A DNA stretch of 61,987 bases from Coriobacteriales bacterium (GTDB lineage Bacteria > Actinomycetota > Coriobacteriia > Coriobacteriales > Atopobiaceae), in the NCBI GenBank assembly GCA_030529625.1, contig JAUMWN010000003.1, forward strand, positions 1 to 61,987. The letters are read 5' to 3'. A program made the position numbers and the translations under genes. Below the pieces are notes generated by a model. It was not told the DNA's origin and made no database searches. It worked only from the letters and a program-made list of their open reading frames with translations. This document shows positions 28,569-37,852 of the stretch, in pieces. The first letter of the stretch is position 1, and each line of letters begins with the position of its first letter.

Positions 28569-29858
28569 CTATGCCCGCTCGGCTGCTGCAAAGCCACGCG
28601 ATAGGTCTTCGATAATGTCATCAATGTGCTCGGTACCAATGGAGAGGCGGATGGTGTTGGGCCGGATGCCCTGGTCGAGCAGCTCCGCCTCGGTGAGCTG
28701 AGAGTGCGTGGTGGTGGCCGGATGAATCACCAGGCTCTTCACGTCGGCCACGTTTGCCAGCAGGCTAAAGATCTCCAGCGCGTCTATAAAGGCCCACGCC
28801 TCTTCCTGGCCACCCTTGATGTCGAAGGTAAAGATCGACGCGCCGCCATTGGGGAAGTACTTCTCGTAGAGCGCGTGGTCGGGGTGATCGGGCAGGCTGG
28901 GATGGCTCACGCTCTCCACTTGCGGATGGTTGCTCAGGAACTCGACCACCTTGGCAGTGTTCTGGGCGTGCCGATCCAGGCGCAGCGACAGCGTCTCGAT
29001 GCCCTGGAGCAGAAGGAACGCGTTGAACGGCGAGATACACGCACCGGTGTCACGCAAAAGAATCGCCCGAATGTAGGTCACGAAGGCCGCGGGACCCGCC
29101 GCATCCACGAAGGACACGCCGTGATAGCTGGGATTGGCCTCGGCGATGGGCGCATACTTACCGCTCGCCTTCCAGTCGAACCTGCCCGAATCCACGATGA
29201 GGCCGCCCAGCGTGGTGCCATGCCCGCCAAAGAACTTGGTCGCAGAGTGAACGACGATGTCCGCGCCGTGGTCGATGGGGCGTACCCAATAGGCCGCGCC
29301 AAAGGTGTTGTCAATCACCAGGGGGATGCCATGGGCATGTGCTATGCCGGCAAGCGCGTCGATATCGGGGATATCCGAGGTGGGGTTGCCCAGCGTCTCG
29401 ATATAGACGGCCTTGGTGTTGGGCCGGATGGCAGCCTCCACCTCTGCAATGTTATGCGCGTCCACAAAAGTGGTGTTGATGCCGTAAAGAGGCAGCGTGT
29501 GGCTGAGCAGATTGAAGCTGCCGCCGTAGATGGTTTTTTGCGCCACGATGTGGTCGCCCGCCTGCGCCAGCGCCTGGATGGTGTAGGTGATGGCAGCGGC
29601 GCCGGCGGCAACGGCAAGCGCCGCCACGCCACCCTCGAGCGCGGCGACACGTTTCTCGAGCACGTCCTGGGTGGAGTTGGTGAGACGCCCGTAGATGTTT
29701 CCGGCATCCGTCAGGCCAAAGCGCGCGGCGGCATGCTCGGAGTTGTGGAACACGTAAGACGTGGTCTGGTAGATGGGGACGGCACGGGAGTCGGTGGTGG
29801 GATCGGCTGTTTCCTGACCGACGTGAAGCTGCAGGGTCTCAAACTTATAGTCACTCAT
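28569..29858 (-). CDS. metY: O-acetylhomoserine sulfhydrylase
   Basis: 429 residues of the Cys/Met-metabolism PLP family. PLP lysine at Lys208 in HSATKFFGGHGTTLGG. YGRLTNSTQDVLEKRVAALEGG and the C-terminal HPATTTHSQL are typical of MetY rather than cystathionine gamma-synthase. It uses sulfide to make homocysteine from O-acetylhomoserine, the direct sulfhydrylation route to methionine. The ATG at 29858 has GAGGA 4 nt upstream. The 5' region carries a 27-residue Met/Cys-rich leader ORF and an operator-like palindrome. Confidence 0.95.
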   Translation of the reverse strand: MSDYKFETLQLHVGQETADPTTDSRAVPIYQTTSYVFHNSEHAAARFGLTDAGNIYGRLTNSTQDVLEKRVAALEGGVAALAVAAGAAAITYTIQALAQAGDHIVAQKTIYGGSFNLLSHTLPLYGINTTFVDAHNIAEVEAAIRPNTKAVYIETLGNPTSDIPDIDALAGIAHAHGIPLVIDNTFGAAYWVRPIDHGADIVVHSATKFFGGHGTTLGGLIVDSGRFDWKASGKYAPIAEANPSYHGVSFVDAAGPAAFVTYIRAILLRDTGACISPFNAFLLLQGIETLSLRLDRHAQNTAKVVEFLSNHPQVESVSHPSLPDHPDHALYEKYFPNGGASIFTFDIKGGQEEAWAFIDALEIFSLLANVADVKSLVIHPATTTHSQLTEAELLDQGIRPNTIRLSIGTEHIDDIIEDLSRGFAAAERA

Positions 29859-29971
29859 GATTTCCTCGTTTCGCTTTGGGGTTTGGTCGTTGCTATTCGT
29901 GGAGAAGGCTCTCGGACACGTGACGCAATCGCGTCTTGCAACGTCACCCCTGCGAAACGGATAGGCGCTCG
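29859..29971 (-). promoter_or_regulatory. metY leader segment with possible SD-blocking stem
   Basis: Between the leader ORF stop and metY, CGTTTCGC (29959 to 29952) is the exact complement of GCGAAACG (29874 to 29867), whose last base is the first of the metY SD GAGGA. Pairing would mask or crowd the ribosome site. GTGACG/CGTCAC and GACGC/GCGTC offer competing stems. An arrangement of this kind fits attenuation by ribosome stalling; this is inference from sequence alone. Confidence 0.5.
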
Positions 29972-30055
29972 CTAGGCAACCAGCCCTTGACATGCCCGAG
30001 AGAAGGGCATTCGACAACACATCATCATGGCGTTCGCGGCTGTTGCGGTCATCAT
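29972..30055 (-). CDS. Met/Cys-rich leader peptide upstream of metY-cysK
   Basis: A 27-codon ORF reading MMTATAANAMMMCCRMPFSR and ending in TAG at 29974-29972. Six of 27 residues are Met and three are Cys, with MMM and CC adjacent at 10-14, far above chance. The SD is strong (GGAAGGGAGG directly before the first ATG). A hairpin ATGCCC/GGGCAT starts just after the CC-Arg codons. Position, size and composition match amino-acid attenuation leaders: slow decoding of Met or Cys codons would stall the ribosome and remodel downstream RNA. Cys-rich leader ORFs upstream of sulfur genes are known in mycobacteria; a combined Met+Cys form in this lineage is, as far as I know, undescribed. It is too short for ordinary gene callers. 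Confidence 0.7.
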   Translation of the reverse strand: MMTATAANAMMMCCRMPFSRACQGLVA

Positions 30056-30103
30056 GCCCTCCCTTCCTCGCGGCGTCTGCTTTATTGGCCTATGACAAGA
30101 TAT

Positions 30104-30122
30104 ACCTACTATTCTAGTAGGT
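30104..30122. promoter_or_regulatory. Operator-like palindrome upstream of metY leader
   Basis: ACCTACTA-TTC-TAGTAGGT, perfect 8-bp arms with a 3-nt centre, 49 nt upstream of the leader ORF start. It shares CCTA(C/G)TA-N3-TA(C/G)TAGG with the palindrome at 240-268. TTAACC and TATATC flank it at promoter-like positions. Consistent with a dimeric regulator of sulfur genes; the regulator is not in the window. Confidence 0.5.
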
Positions 30123-30444
30123 TAATGGGAATTAACAGCTTGGTAACCTAATGACTTGACGGCTGTCGCACAAGTCCCAAAGCTCCTCGAGCGCCATGGT
30201 CTTACGCCTGCGCCTCAGGCCTTCTACATACTCGTGTACCAACTCGCAGTTCTCAGCCATCCCAAGCACACACAACCCTCCAAACGAGGTCGTTAGCCCA
30301 CGCCACGGCCTCGGTCACAGTGGGGAGGACGCCGCCGAATCGTGGCGAAAGCGTCCGTTTGGGCACACTGCCCGCAACCCTCCAACCTATCCGTAGAGCT
30401 CTGAGAACCGGTCGTGCGGATCAGTGCGGGGAAGCGGCGCTCGC
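30123..30444 (-). other. Region with two overlapping very short ORFs, no clear gene
   Basis: On the minus strand a GTG-started reading (VTEAVAWANDLVWRVVCAWD) ends where a 42-codon ORF begins (MAENCELVHEYVEGLRRRRK, stop near 30134). This directly follows the RelB-like gene, where a toxin would be expected. Neither resembles a RelE/HigB toxin to me. They may be remnants of the missing partner. Confidence 0.3.
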
Positions 30445-30738
30445 TCACACGGCCTCATGCTGCTCTTGACGGCCTCGCTCGTACTCCTCGCGGGTGACGA
30501 ACTGCCCCTCGAGGACCTCCTGGTATCCCCTGCGGATGCCCTGCGCGACTCGCCGCCCCTCGTCCCGCACCGCACGCGAATCTACTCTTTCGGACGTGAC
30601 CTCGAAGGGGGTGCGCTTCTCCCGGACGACGGCCTTGGCGAACACGCTGAACGCCGCCGAGGCGGACAGGCCCATCTCCGCGCACACGTCAGAGAACTCC
30701 TGCTTGAGCGTGTCGTCGATGCTTATGGTCATTGCCAT
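30445..30738 (-). CDS. RelB/DinJ-family antitoxin, orphan
   Basis: 97 residues from the ATG at 30738. MTISIDDTLKQEFSDVCAEMGLSASAAFSVFAKAVVREKRTPFEV is the ribbon-helix-helix dimerisation and DNA-binding region of RelB/DinJ antitoxins. The C-terminal half (QEVLEGQFVTREEYERGRQEQHE) would normally wrap the toxin. No RelE/YafQ-like toxin follows, only decayed short ORFs. An orphan antitoxin may still repress its own promoter or neutralise a toxin encoded elsewhere. Confidence 0.8.
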   Translation of the reverse strand: MAMTISIDDTLKQEFSDVCAEMGLSASAAFSVFAKAVVREKRTPFEVTSERVDSRAVRDEGRRVAQGIRRGYQEVLEGQFVTREEYERGRQEQHEAV

Positions 30739-30932
30739 GGTTCTCACTTCTTCATTATGCTATACCGCACCTTACTTAAGACTATGTATAGCCGACCGTC
30801 GATGCATGCCCATACTCATCCCATCGGGGACAGGCCGAGGGAAAGATGAATCCTGTCTCCGTCTCCCTCGCCGATGCGAGAGTCGCCCCATTCGGTCTGT
30901 GATGCATTCGTCGCTTTCTGAAGTCCCGCACA

Positions 30933-32735
30933 TCACGACCAATTCCATAGCAGTATCCGACGATACAGCTCGGACCTCTCGTCAACCGCCGCGCTCGTGA
31001 ACTTCTCGTACGACTTGAACGGCAGCCCGCTGGCATCCCTGAACTTCGTGAAGCCCGGCGCGTTCGAGTACTTCGTCTCACAGAGCGACTGCGCGAGTAT
31101 GTTCTGCGAGAAGTACTGCACCACCTTGTCCTCGTACGGGTCGTCGCCGTACGAGGAGTTGAAACTCTTCGTCAGCACCAGCAGGTCCCCGACCCTGTTC
31201 CTCACGCTCGCGAACTCGTTCTCGGACGAGAACTCGTCCAAGTGGTCCTCGTAGTGGTTGGCCCAGATGTGCTCGACCTCCATGTTGGGGTGGTTGAGCG
31301 GGTAGTCGGCCTCGCCCGACTCGCGGGCCACGATCTCGGTGACGAGCGACAGGAGCACGAGCAGCTTCTTCCTGTTCTGTTGGTTGAGCGTCGGGGCGTT
31401 CTCGAGCTCGGGCAGCCAGATGGGGTCCGAGTCCAGAAGCACCGCGAGCTCCTTTACGCCCAGCCCCCTCTCCTGCTTGCACAGGTCGTATATGGACGCC
31501 TCGAGCGATGACTGCTAGATGAGGTAGTGCCGCCACACGCGCCAGGTAAGCACCTTGGTCAGGTACTTCGACACTAGGGAGATCTTCTCGTCCACCACAT
31601 CGTCGGAATCCTGGTAGCACACCGACGCCAGAATCAGCGCCGGCTGCAGGGTAAAGCCATAGTCGGCGTTCACCACGAGGTAGAGCCACTCGCTGGTGTC
31701 GCGGGCCCGGATGAGGTCGTGCACGCGCTCGTAGATGCGCGAGAAGTAGTCGACCTCGTCGATGAAGGCGACGTAGTCGGTCGACGACACGTGCCCGAGC
31801 ATCTGGCTGTTGTCCCGCACCCAGCGGTGAAACTCCTTGCCGATTCGGATGAAGTCAGAGTTAGAGGTCGGGCTCTGCGACAGGTCCTGGGCGTAGTGGC
31901 CACGAAGGAAAATCTTGAAGAACTCGAACTCGGCCTTCGACTTCGAGCTTAGGTTGATCGCGGACAGACGCTTCACCACTCCGTCAAGCTTCCTCATGGC
32001 TTTGTCCCGTTTCGCGGGGTCGATATTCGCGAGCAGGTAGCTCCTCAGCATCTCCACCTGCGTGAGGGAAAGGCCGCGGTCGTTCATGGTCTCGAAGATT
32101 ACGTAGGCGAACTCGTCGCTGTTGGTCCACACCTTCGAGAACATGACCTTTCCCATGACCCAGTAAGCGAAGTGGGACACGTTCTCCTCCGCAATCCGCT
32201 CATCCCAGCACTCCGAGAAGTCCCCGTAGCGCTCCACGATATTAGCGACCGACGGCGAGTCGTCCGGCTTGGGCGTGTAGTCGCCCGTGTTAAAGAGCGA
32301 GAGCATGCATTCGTGCCGCTCCTCGATGTCGAGGTTGAACATCTTCTTGCCATAGTAGTTCTTGTAGATGAGCTTGCCCATGTCGTCGGCGGGAAAGTCC
32401 TCCAGATGACCCCACGTCCTCACAAGGTATATCAGCAACAGGGTGAGGGTCGTCACGCGCTGCTGGCCGTCGATAATGGAGCTCCTCTCGCCCGACTTCG
32501 TGGAGAGGACTATCTCGCCCATGTAGTACGGGTCGTACGAGTTAACGTCCCAGAGCTCGTCGCCCTTCCTCCAGTTCTTAAGAAACTCGGTAGAGAGGTC
32601 CATCACAAGGTCCTCGACCTGCTTCCTCTGCCAGACGTACTCCCTCTGGTAGAAGTCCACGTCGAACTTGTCCACGAACAGGAGCTCGAGGGAGAACACC
32701 TTGCTGTCAACGATCTTGCCATCTGATACCGACAT
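30933..32735 (-). pseudogene. DUF262/DUF1524 (GmrSD-like) restriction protein cut by an amber codon
   Basis: The ATG at 32735 (GAGGAG upstream) opens a DUF262 domain with FYQREYVWQRKQVEDLV, the ParB-like nuclease motif DGQQRVTTL and FETMNDRG. After WRVWRHYLI a TAG at 31517-31515 stops the frame. The very next codons, in the same frame, continue SSLEASIYDLCKQERGLG and then the DUF1524 HNH-type nuclease with MEVEHIWANH and NRVGDLLVL, to the stop at 30933. A single base change thus splits a roughly 600-residue gene. GmrSD proteins are type IV enzymes that cut modified phage DNA; DUF262-DUF1524 proteins also occur as other defence factors. It sits divergently beside a type I system, a typical defence-island setting. 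Confidence 0.85.
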
Positions 32736-32882
32736 GCACAACTCCTCGTCAGTCGTCCAAAGGGACGCGGAACTCACGCAGCGCGTCGAAGGCTGCCGTC
32801 CCCTTGTCGAGCCCGCAGACCATCGCACCACCACCAATGATAGACTCAAGGAAGCATGTTCAGGCACTTAAAGGCGGCAGAC

Positions 32883-35231
32883 GTGAACGAATCGGACACC
32901 AGACTCAAGCTCATAGACCCCGTCCTCGTCGGAAAATGGGGGCACAAGCGGATGTCCACCGAGTACTGCTTCACGGACGGAGAGATTATCGTGCGCGGCC
33001 GGATGGTGGCCAGGGGCAGCAAGAAGAAGGCCGACTACCTTCTCTCGTACGCGCCGGACCTCCCCATAGCCATAGTCGAGGCAAAGGACACCGATCACTC
33101 CGTCGGCGCGGGGCTCCAGCAGGCGATGGGCTACGCCCAGGCGCTCGACGTCCCCTTCGCGTACAGCACGAACGGCCACGGCTTTGTGGAGCACGACTTC
33201 TTCACGGGCGCAGAGCGCAACATGAAGATGGGAGAGTTCCCCGCCCCGGACGAGCTCTGGAACCGGTACTGCGCGGCTAAGGGCATCACGGACGAGGCGA
33301 CGAAGCAGGCGATCACGGTGTCCTACCACTACGAGCCGGGCGGCAACAGCCCGCGCTACTACCAGCGCGTGGCCGTGAACCGCACCGTGGAGCGCGTGGC
33401 GAGGGGTGAGAAACGCATCCTGCTGGTCATGGCCACGGGCACGGGAAAGACCTACACGGCGTTCCAAATCGTGCACCGCCTGCGCGAGACGGGACACGCC
33501 CGCAAGGTGCTTTACCTTGCCGACCGCAACATCCTCGTGGACCAGACCAAGGACGGCGACTTCAAGCCGCTTCAGAAGGTGACGACGAAGGTGGAGCACC
33601 GCAGGCTCGACCCCGCCTACGAGGTCTACTTCGCCCTGTACCAGCAGCTCGTGGGCGAGGACGGAGAGGAAATATTCAGGGCCTTCGACCGCTCCTTCTT
33701 CGACCTCATCATCGTGGACGAGTGCCACCGAGGTAGCGCCGACAAGGACTCGGCCTGGCGAAAGATCCTCGAGTACTTCGACGACGCCATACAGATCGGC
33801 ATGACGGCCACGCCCAAGGAGACCAGGGACATCTCCAACATCGACTACTTCGGCGAGCCAACCTACACATACTCGCTCAAGCAGGGCATTGCCGACGGCT
33901 TCCTCGCTCCGTATAAAGTGGTGCGACCGCAACTCAACGTTGACGTGTACGGATACCGACCGCATCACGGCCAAGTGGACGACCGCGGGCAGGTGATAGA
34001 GGACCGCGTCTACGAGCGCAACGACTACGACCGCGCCATGGTCATAGACGAGCGAACCAAGGAAGTCGCGGCCAAGGTTACGCGCTTCCTCAAGGAGACC
34101 GACCGACACAGCAAGACCATCGTCTTCTGCGTCGACATAGACCACGCGGAGCGCATGCGCCAGGCGCTCGTGAACGAGAACAAGGACCTCGTGCAGCAGC
34201 ATCCCAACTACGTGATGCGCATAACCGGCGACTCCAAGGAGGGCAAGGCCGCACTCGACGTGTTCATCGACCCAGACGAGAAGTTCCCCACCATCGTGAC
34301 GACGTCGAAGCTGCTGACCACGGGCGTCAACTGCAAAACGTGCAGGGTTGTTGTGCTCGACAACGTCTTCGGCGAGCAGGGCATGACCGAGTTCAAGCAG
34401 ATCGTCGGTCGCGGCACCCGCATCTACGAGCCCTACGGCAAGCTCTACTTCACGATCCTGGACTTCCGCAACGCCTCGCGCCTGTTCGCTGACCCCGCCT
34501 TCGACGGCGAGCCCGTGCAGATATACGAGCCGAGGGACGACGACCCGATGGAGCCGCCCGAGGTCGACTCCGACGATCCAGGCAACGCCGGCGACCAGCC
34601 CGGTGGCGACCCGACACCAGGTCCCACCGGCCCGCCCGACTGGCCCGACGACGATCCTGCGAGCGGGCGCGTGAAGTACTACGTCTCGGGCGTCGAGGTG
34701 CGCGTCGTGTCCGAGCGCGTGGAATACTACAGTAGCAACGGTCAGCTCGTCACCGAGAGCCTGACCGACTACACACGCAGGAACATCCTCGGCGAGTACG
34801 ACACGCTCGACCACTTCCTCAACGCGTGGAGGGCCGAGGATCGCAAGCAGGCAATCATCGACGCCCTCCGCGAGCACGGCGTCTTCCTGGACGAGCTGCG
34901 CGAGGAGTCGGGACAATATGACATGAGCGACTTCGACCTCATCTGCCACGTCGCCTACGACGCCAAGCCCCTCACGAGGAGCGAGCGCGCCCGCAGGGTC
35001 AGGGAGACGGGCTACTGCGTCGAGTACGACGGCGTGGCTAGGAGCGTGCTCGAGACCCTGCTCGACAAGTACGCAACGTCAAACCTCGTGGACCTGGACG
35101 ACCCACGCGTCCTCTCGCTCGAGGAGTTCCGGGAGTTCGGCAGCCCGATGTCGATCGTCCGTGCGTTCGGAGGAAAGGCAAAGTACGTCGAGGCGGCCCA
35201 GGCGCTGGAGGACGCGATCTACGCCGCATAG
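32883..35231 (+). CDS. hsdR: Type I restriction enzyme R subunit
   Basis: 782 residues from the GTG at 32883. This gives VNESDTRLKLIDPVL, the usual start of EcoEI-type HsdR, with AAAGG upstream; the ATG at 32856 has its SD too close. N-terminal PD-(D/E)xK nuclease: Asp51, EAKD at 66-69. SF2 translocase: Walker A ATGTGKT at 184-190, DECH at 279-282, GMTATP after it, and QIVGRGTRIYEPYGK as motif VI. An acidic Pro/Gly/Asp linker (PDWPDDDPASG) precedes the C-terminal helical region that docks on HsdM. It translocates DNA and cuts unmodified targets together with HsdM and HsdS. Confidence 0.95.
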   Translation: MNESDTRLKLIDPVLVGKWGHKRMSTEYCFTDGEIIVRGRMVARGSKKKADYLLSYAPDLPIAIVEAKDTDHSVGAGLQQAMGYAQALDVPFAYSTNGHGFVEHDFFTGAERNMKMGEFPAPDELWNRYCAAKGITDEATKQAITVSYHYEPGGNSPRYYQRVAVNRTVERVARGEKRILLVMATGTGKTYTAFQIVHRLRETGHARKVLYLADRNILVDQTKDGDFKPLQKVTTKVEHRRLDPAYEVYFALYQQLVGEDGEEIFRAFDRSFFDLIIVDECHRGSADKDSAWRKILEYFDDAIQIGMTATPKETRDISNIDYFGEPTYTYSLKQGIADGFLAPYKVVRPQLNVDVYGYRPHHGQVDDRGQVIEDRVYERNDYDRAMVIDERTKEVAAKVTRFLKETDRHSKTIVFCVDIDHAERMRQALVNENKDLVQQHPNYVMRITGDSKEGKAALDVFIDPDEKFPTIVTTSKLLTTGVNCKTCRVVVLDNVFGEQGMTEFKQIVGRGTRIYEPYGKLYFTILDFRNASRLFADPAFDGEPVQIYEPRDDDPMEPPEVDSDDPGNAGDQPGGDPTPGPTGPPDWPDDDPASGRVKYYVSGVEVRVVSERVEYYSSNGQLVTESLTDYTRRNILGEYDTLDHFLNAWRAEDRKQAIIDALREHGVFLDELREESGQYDMSDFDLICHVAYDAKPLTRSERARRVRETGYCVEYDGVARSVLETLLDKYATSNLVDLDDPRVLSLEEFREFGSPMSIVRAFGGKAKYVEAAQALEDAIYAA

Positions 35232-35264
35232 CACAGAAGCACAGAGAAGCGAGAAAGGTAGCCC

Positions 35265-36746
35265 ATGGCACTGGGATCCCTTGTAAAGACACTGCAGAAC
35301 ATCATGCGCAACGACGCCGGCGTGAACGGCGACGCCCAGCGCATAGAGCAGATGACGTGGCTCTTCTTCCTCAAGATATACGACGCCAAGGAGGAGGAAT
35401 GGGAGCTCTACGACGACGAGTACGAGTCGGTTATCCCAGAGGGGCTCCGCTGGCACAGCTGGGCGGTGGACCACCTGGACGGGAGGGCACTCACGAGCGA
35501 CGAACTCCTGCGCTTCGTGAACAACGAGCTCTTCCCGACCCTCTCGGGCCTCGAGCTCGGCCCTGACGCGCCGCTGCGCCACGTCGTCGTGAAGGCAGCC
35601 TTCACCGACGCCAACAACTACATGAAGGACGGCATACTGCTGCGCCAGGTGGTGAACGAGATCGACAGGGCCGTGGACTTCACCGAGTACAGGGAGCGCC
35701 ACGCCTTCGGCGAGATCTACGAGACCATTCTCAAGGACCTGCAGTCGGCCGGCAACGCGGGCGAGTTCTACACGCCGCGCGCCGTCACGGACTTCATGGC
35801 CCAGATGCTCGCGCCCAGGCTGGGCGAGACCGTGGCGGACTTCGCGTGCGGCACCGGTGGCTTCCTCACGAGCGCGCTCAAGCTTCTGGCCACGCAGGTG
35901 CAGACCCCCGCCGACCAGGAGCTGTACTCAAGCTCCGTCTACGGCATCGAGAAGAAGCAGCTGCCGTATCTGCTCTGCGTGACCAACATGCTCCTGCACG
36001 ACATAGACTCTCCGCAGATATACCACCACAACTCGCTCGACCACGACATCCGCGAGTACCGCCACAAGGAGGGCGAACAGTTCGATGTGGTGCTCATGAA
36101 CCCGCCCTACGGCGGCTCGGAGAAGGCGACCATACAGGGCAACTTCCCGCTGGCGCTCCGCAGTTCCGAGACGGCCGACCTGTTCCTCGCGCTCATCCTC
36201 TACCGCCTCAGGCGCGGCGGACGCGCGGCCGTCATAATCCCCGACGGCTTCCTGTTCGGTCAGGACGCGGCAAAGGTGGAGATCAAGCGGCGCCTCGTGG
36301 AGGAGTTCAACCTGCACACCGTCATCCGCATGCCGCAGAGCGTGTTCGCGCCCTACACCTCCATCACCACCAACATCCTGTTCTTTGACAACACCGGTCG
36401 GGGCGACGGCGTGTGGTTCTACCGCATGGACATGCCCGAGGGCTACAAGCACTTCTCGAAGACCAAGCCGATGCTGGGAAAGCACTTCGACCACGTGCGG
36501 GAGTGGTGGGGCGACCGCAGGGAGATCGTGCTTCCGGAGGGCCCGAAGGCCAAGCGCTACACGGTCGACGAGCTGGTGGCCGGCGGCCTCAACCTCGACC
36601 TGTGCGGATACCCCCACGAGGAGGAGGTCATCCTGCCTCCCGACGAGCTCATCCGCGGCTATCGCGAAGAGCGCGCCCGTCTCGACGCAGAGATAGAGGA
36701 GATGTTGTCCCGCATCTGTGCGATACTCGGCATCGAGGAGGTATAG
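35265..36746 (+). CDS. hsdM: Type I DNA methyltransferase M subunit
   Basis: 493 residues. The N-terminal helical HsdM domain is followed by the N6-adenine methyltransferase: the SAM-binding FACGTGGF at 193-200 and catalytic NPPY at 279-282. GEFYTPRAV precedes the SAM motif as usual. It methylates adenine in both strands of the HsdS-defined site. It lies 33 nt after hsdR and ends 2 nt before the YhcG gene; AGAAAGG is upstream of the ATG. Confidence 0.96.
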   Translation: MALGSLVKTLQNIMRNDAGVNGDAQRIEQMTWLFFLKIYDAKEEEWELYDDEYESVIPEGLRWHSWAVDHLDGRALTSDELLRFVNNELFPTLSGLELGPDAPLRHVVVKAAFTDANNYMKDGILLRQVVNEIDRAVDFTEYRERHAFGEIYETILKDLQSAGNAGEFYTPRAVTDFMAQMLAPRLGETVADFACGTGGFLTSALKLLATQVQTPADQELYSSSVYGIEKKQLPYLLCVTNMLLHDIDSPQIYHHNSLDHDIREYRHKEGEQFDVVLMNPPYGGSEKATIQGNFPLALRSSETADLFLALILYRLRRGGRAAVIIPDGFLFGQDAAKVEIKRRLVEEFNLHTVIRMPQSVFAPYTSITTNILFFDNTGRGDGVWFYRMDMPEGYKHFSKTKPMLGKHFDHVREWWGDRREIVLPEGPKAKRYTVDELVAGGLNLDLCGYPHEEEVILPPDELIRGYREERARLDAEIEEMLSRICAILGIEEV

Positions 36747-36748
36747 AT

Positions 36749-37852
36749 ATGGGAAAGGGCAGCATCACGATTCATTCAGATCTGGATTCGCACGAGATTC
36801 GCGCTACCGTTCCAGGGGAAGCGCCGTCCTCTGGTGTCAATACGAATCTCTACGACGAGATACGGGAAATCCTTGTTGACGCGCGTCAGCGTGCGTATAG
36901 AGCAATCAACTCGGAAATGGTGCGGGCATACTGGTCCATAGGACGCGCCATCGTTGAGGACGAACAGGACGGCGAAGCGCGCGGCGTCTATGGCAAAGGC
37001 ACGCTCAAAAGCGTTTCCTCCCGGCTTCAGGCAGAATTCGGAACAGGGTTTAGCGTTCGCAATCTGCAGCTGATGAAACGCCTGTATCTCACATATCCAA
37101 ATGCGAACGCACTGCGTACGCATTTGACGTGGACCCACTACCGCACCCTTTTACGCATTCAGAACAAGGACAAAAGGGAGTGGTACGCGCGAGAAGCCGA
37201 ACGCGCACATTGGTCAAGCAGGCAGATGGAACGACAGATCAATACGTTTTATTATGAGCGGCTTGCGCAAAGCGTTAACAAAGAGCCAGTCATTGAAGAG
37301 GCGCAGGAGAAGATTGCCCAGGTAAAGCCAGAGGAGTTTATTAAGGATCCGTACGTGCTTGAGTTTGCGGGTCTCGACGATAACCCTGAGCTTCATGAAA
37401 GCATGCTTGAGCAAGCCCTCATTGATCACCTGCAGGAATTCCTCCTTGAGCTAGGGCGTGGCTTTGCCTTCGTGGCTCGTCAGCAGCACGTCGATCTCGA
37501 CAGCGACCATTTCTACATCGACCTGGTGTTCTATAACTACGTTCTCAAGTGCTTCGTTCTGATTGACCTGAAAACAACCAAGCTCACACACCAAGATATC
37601 GGTCAGATGGACACCTACGTACGCATATATGATGACCTGTTTAGGGCGAGTGATGACAACCCGACCATAGGCATCGTGCTGTGCTCAGAGAAGAGCGAGA
37701 CCCTGGCCCGATATTCGGTCCTCAAGGACAGCAAGCAATTGTTCGCCTCCATATATATGCTCACACTCCCCACAGAGGAGGAGTTGCAGGAATTCATCCA
37801 ACAAGAGCGCAATCGCCTGGAAGCAGGAAGAGGTGTGGATAGTGAAGGCTAG
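36749..37852 (+). CDS. YhcG/DUF1016-family PD-(D/E)xK nuclease
   Basis: 367 residues. The N-terminal DUF1016 helical domain (YRAINSEMVRAYWSIGRAIVE, GTGFSVRNLQLMKRLYLTYP, WTHYRTLL) is followed by a nuclease core at 240-310: ARQQHVDLDSDHFYIDLVFYN and VLIDLKTTKL supply the Asp and DxK catalytic residues. YhcG proteins often sit inside type I restriction operons, where their job is not settled. The ATG at 36749 follows GAGGAGGT, and the 3' end overlaps the start of hsdS. It has lower GC than hsdM and hsdR, which suggests it was inserted into the operon later. Confidence 0.9.
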   Translation: MGKGSITIHSDLDSHEIRATVPGEAPSSGVNTNLYDEIREILVDARQRAYRAINSEMVRAYWSIGRAIVEDEQDGEARGVYGKGTLKSVSSRLQAEFGTGFSVRNLQLMKRLYLTYPNANALRTHLTWTHYRTLLRIQNKDKREWYAREAERAHWSSRQMERQINTFYYERLAQSVNKEPVIEEAQEKIAQVKPEEFIKDPYVLEFAGLDDNPELHESMLEQALIDHLQEFLLELGRGFAFVARQQHVDLDSDHFYIDLVFYNYVLKCFVLIDLKTTKLTHQDIGQMDTYVRIYDDLFRASDDNPTIGIVLCSEKSETLARYSVLKDSKQLFASIYMLTLPTEEELQEFIQQERNRLEAGRGVDSEG

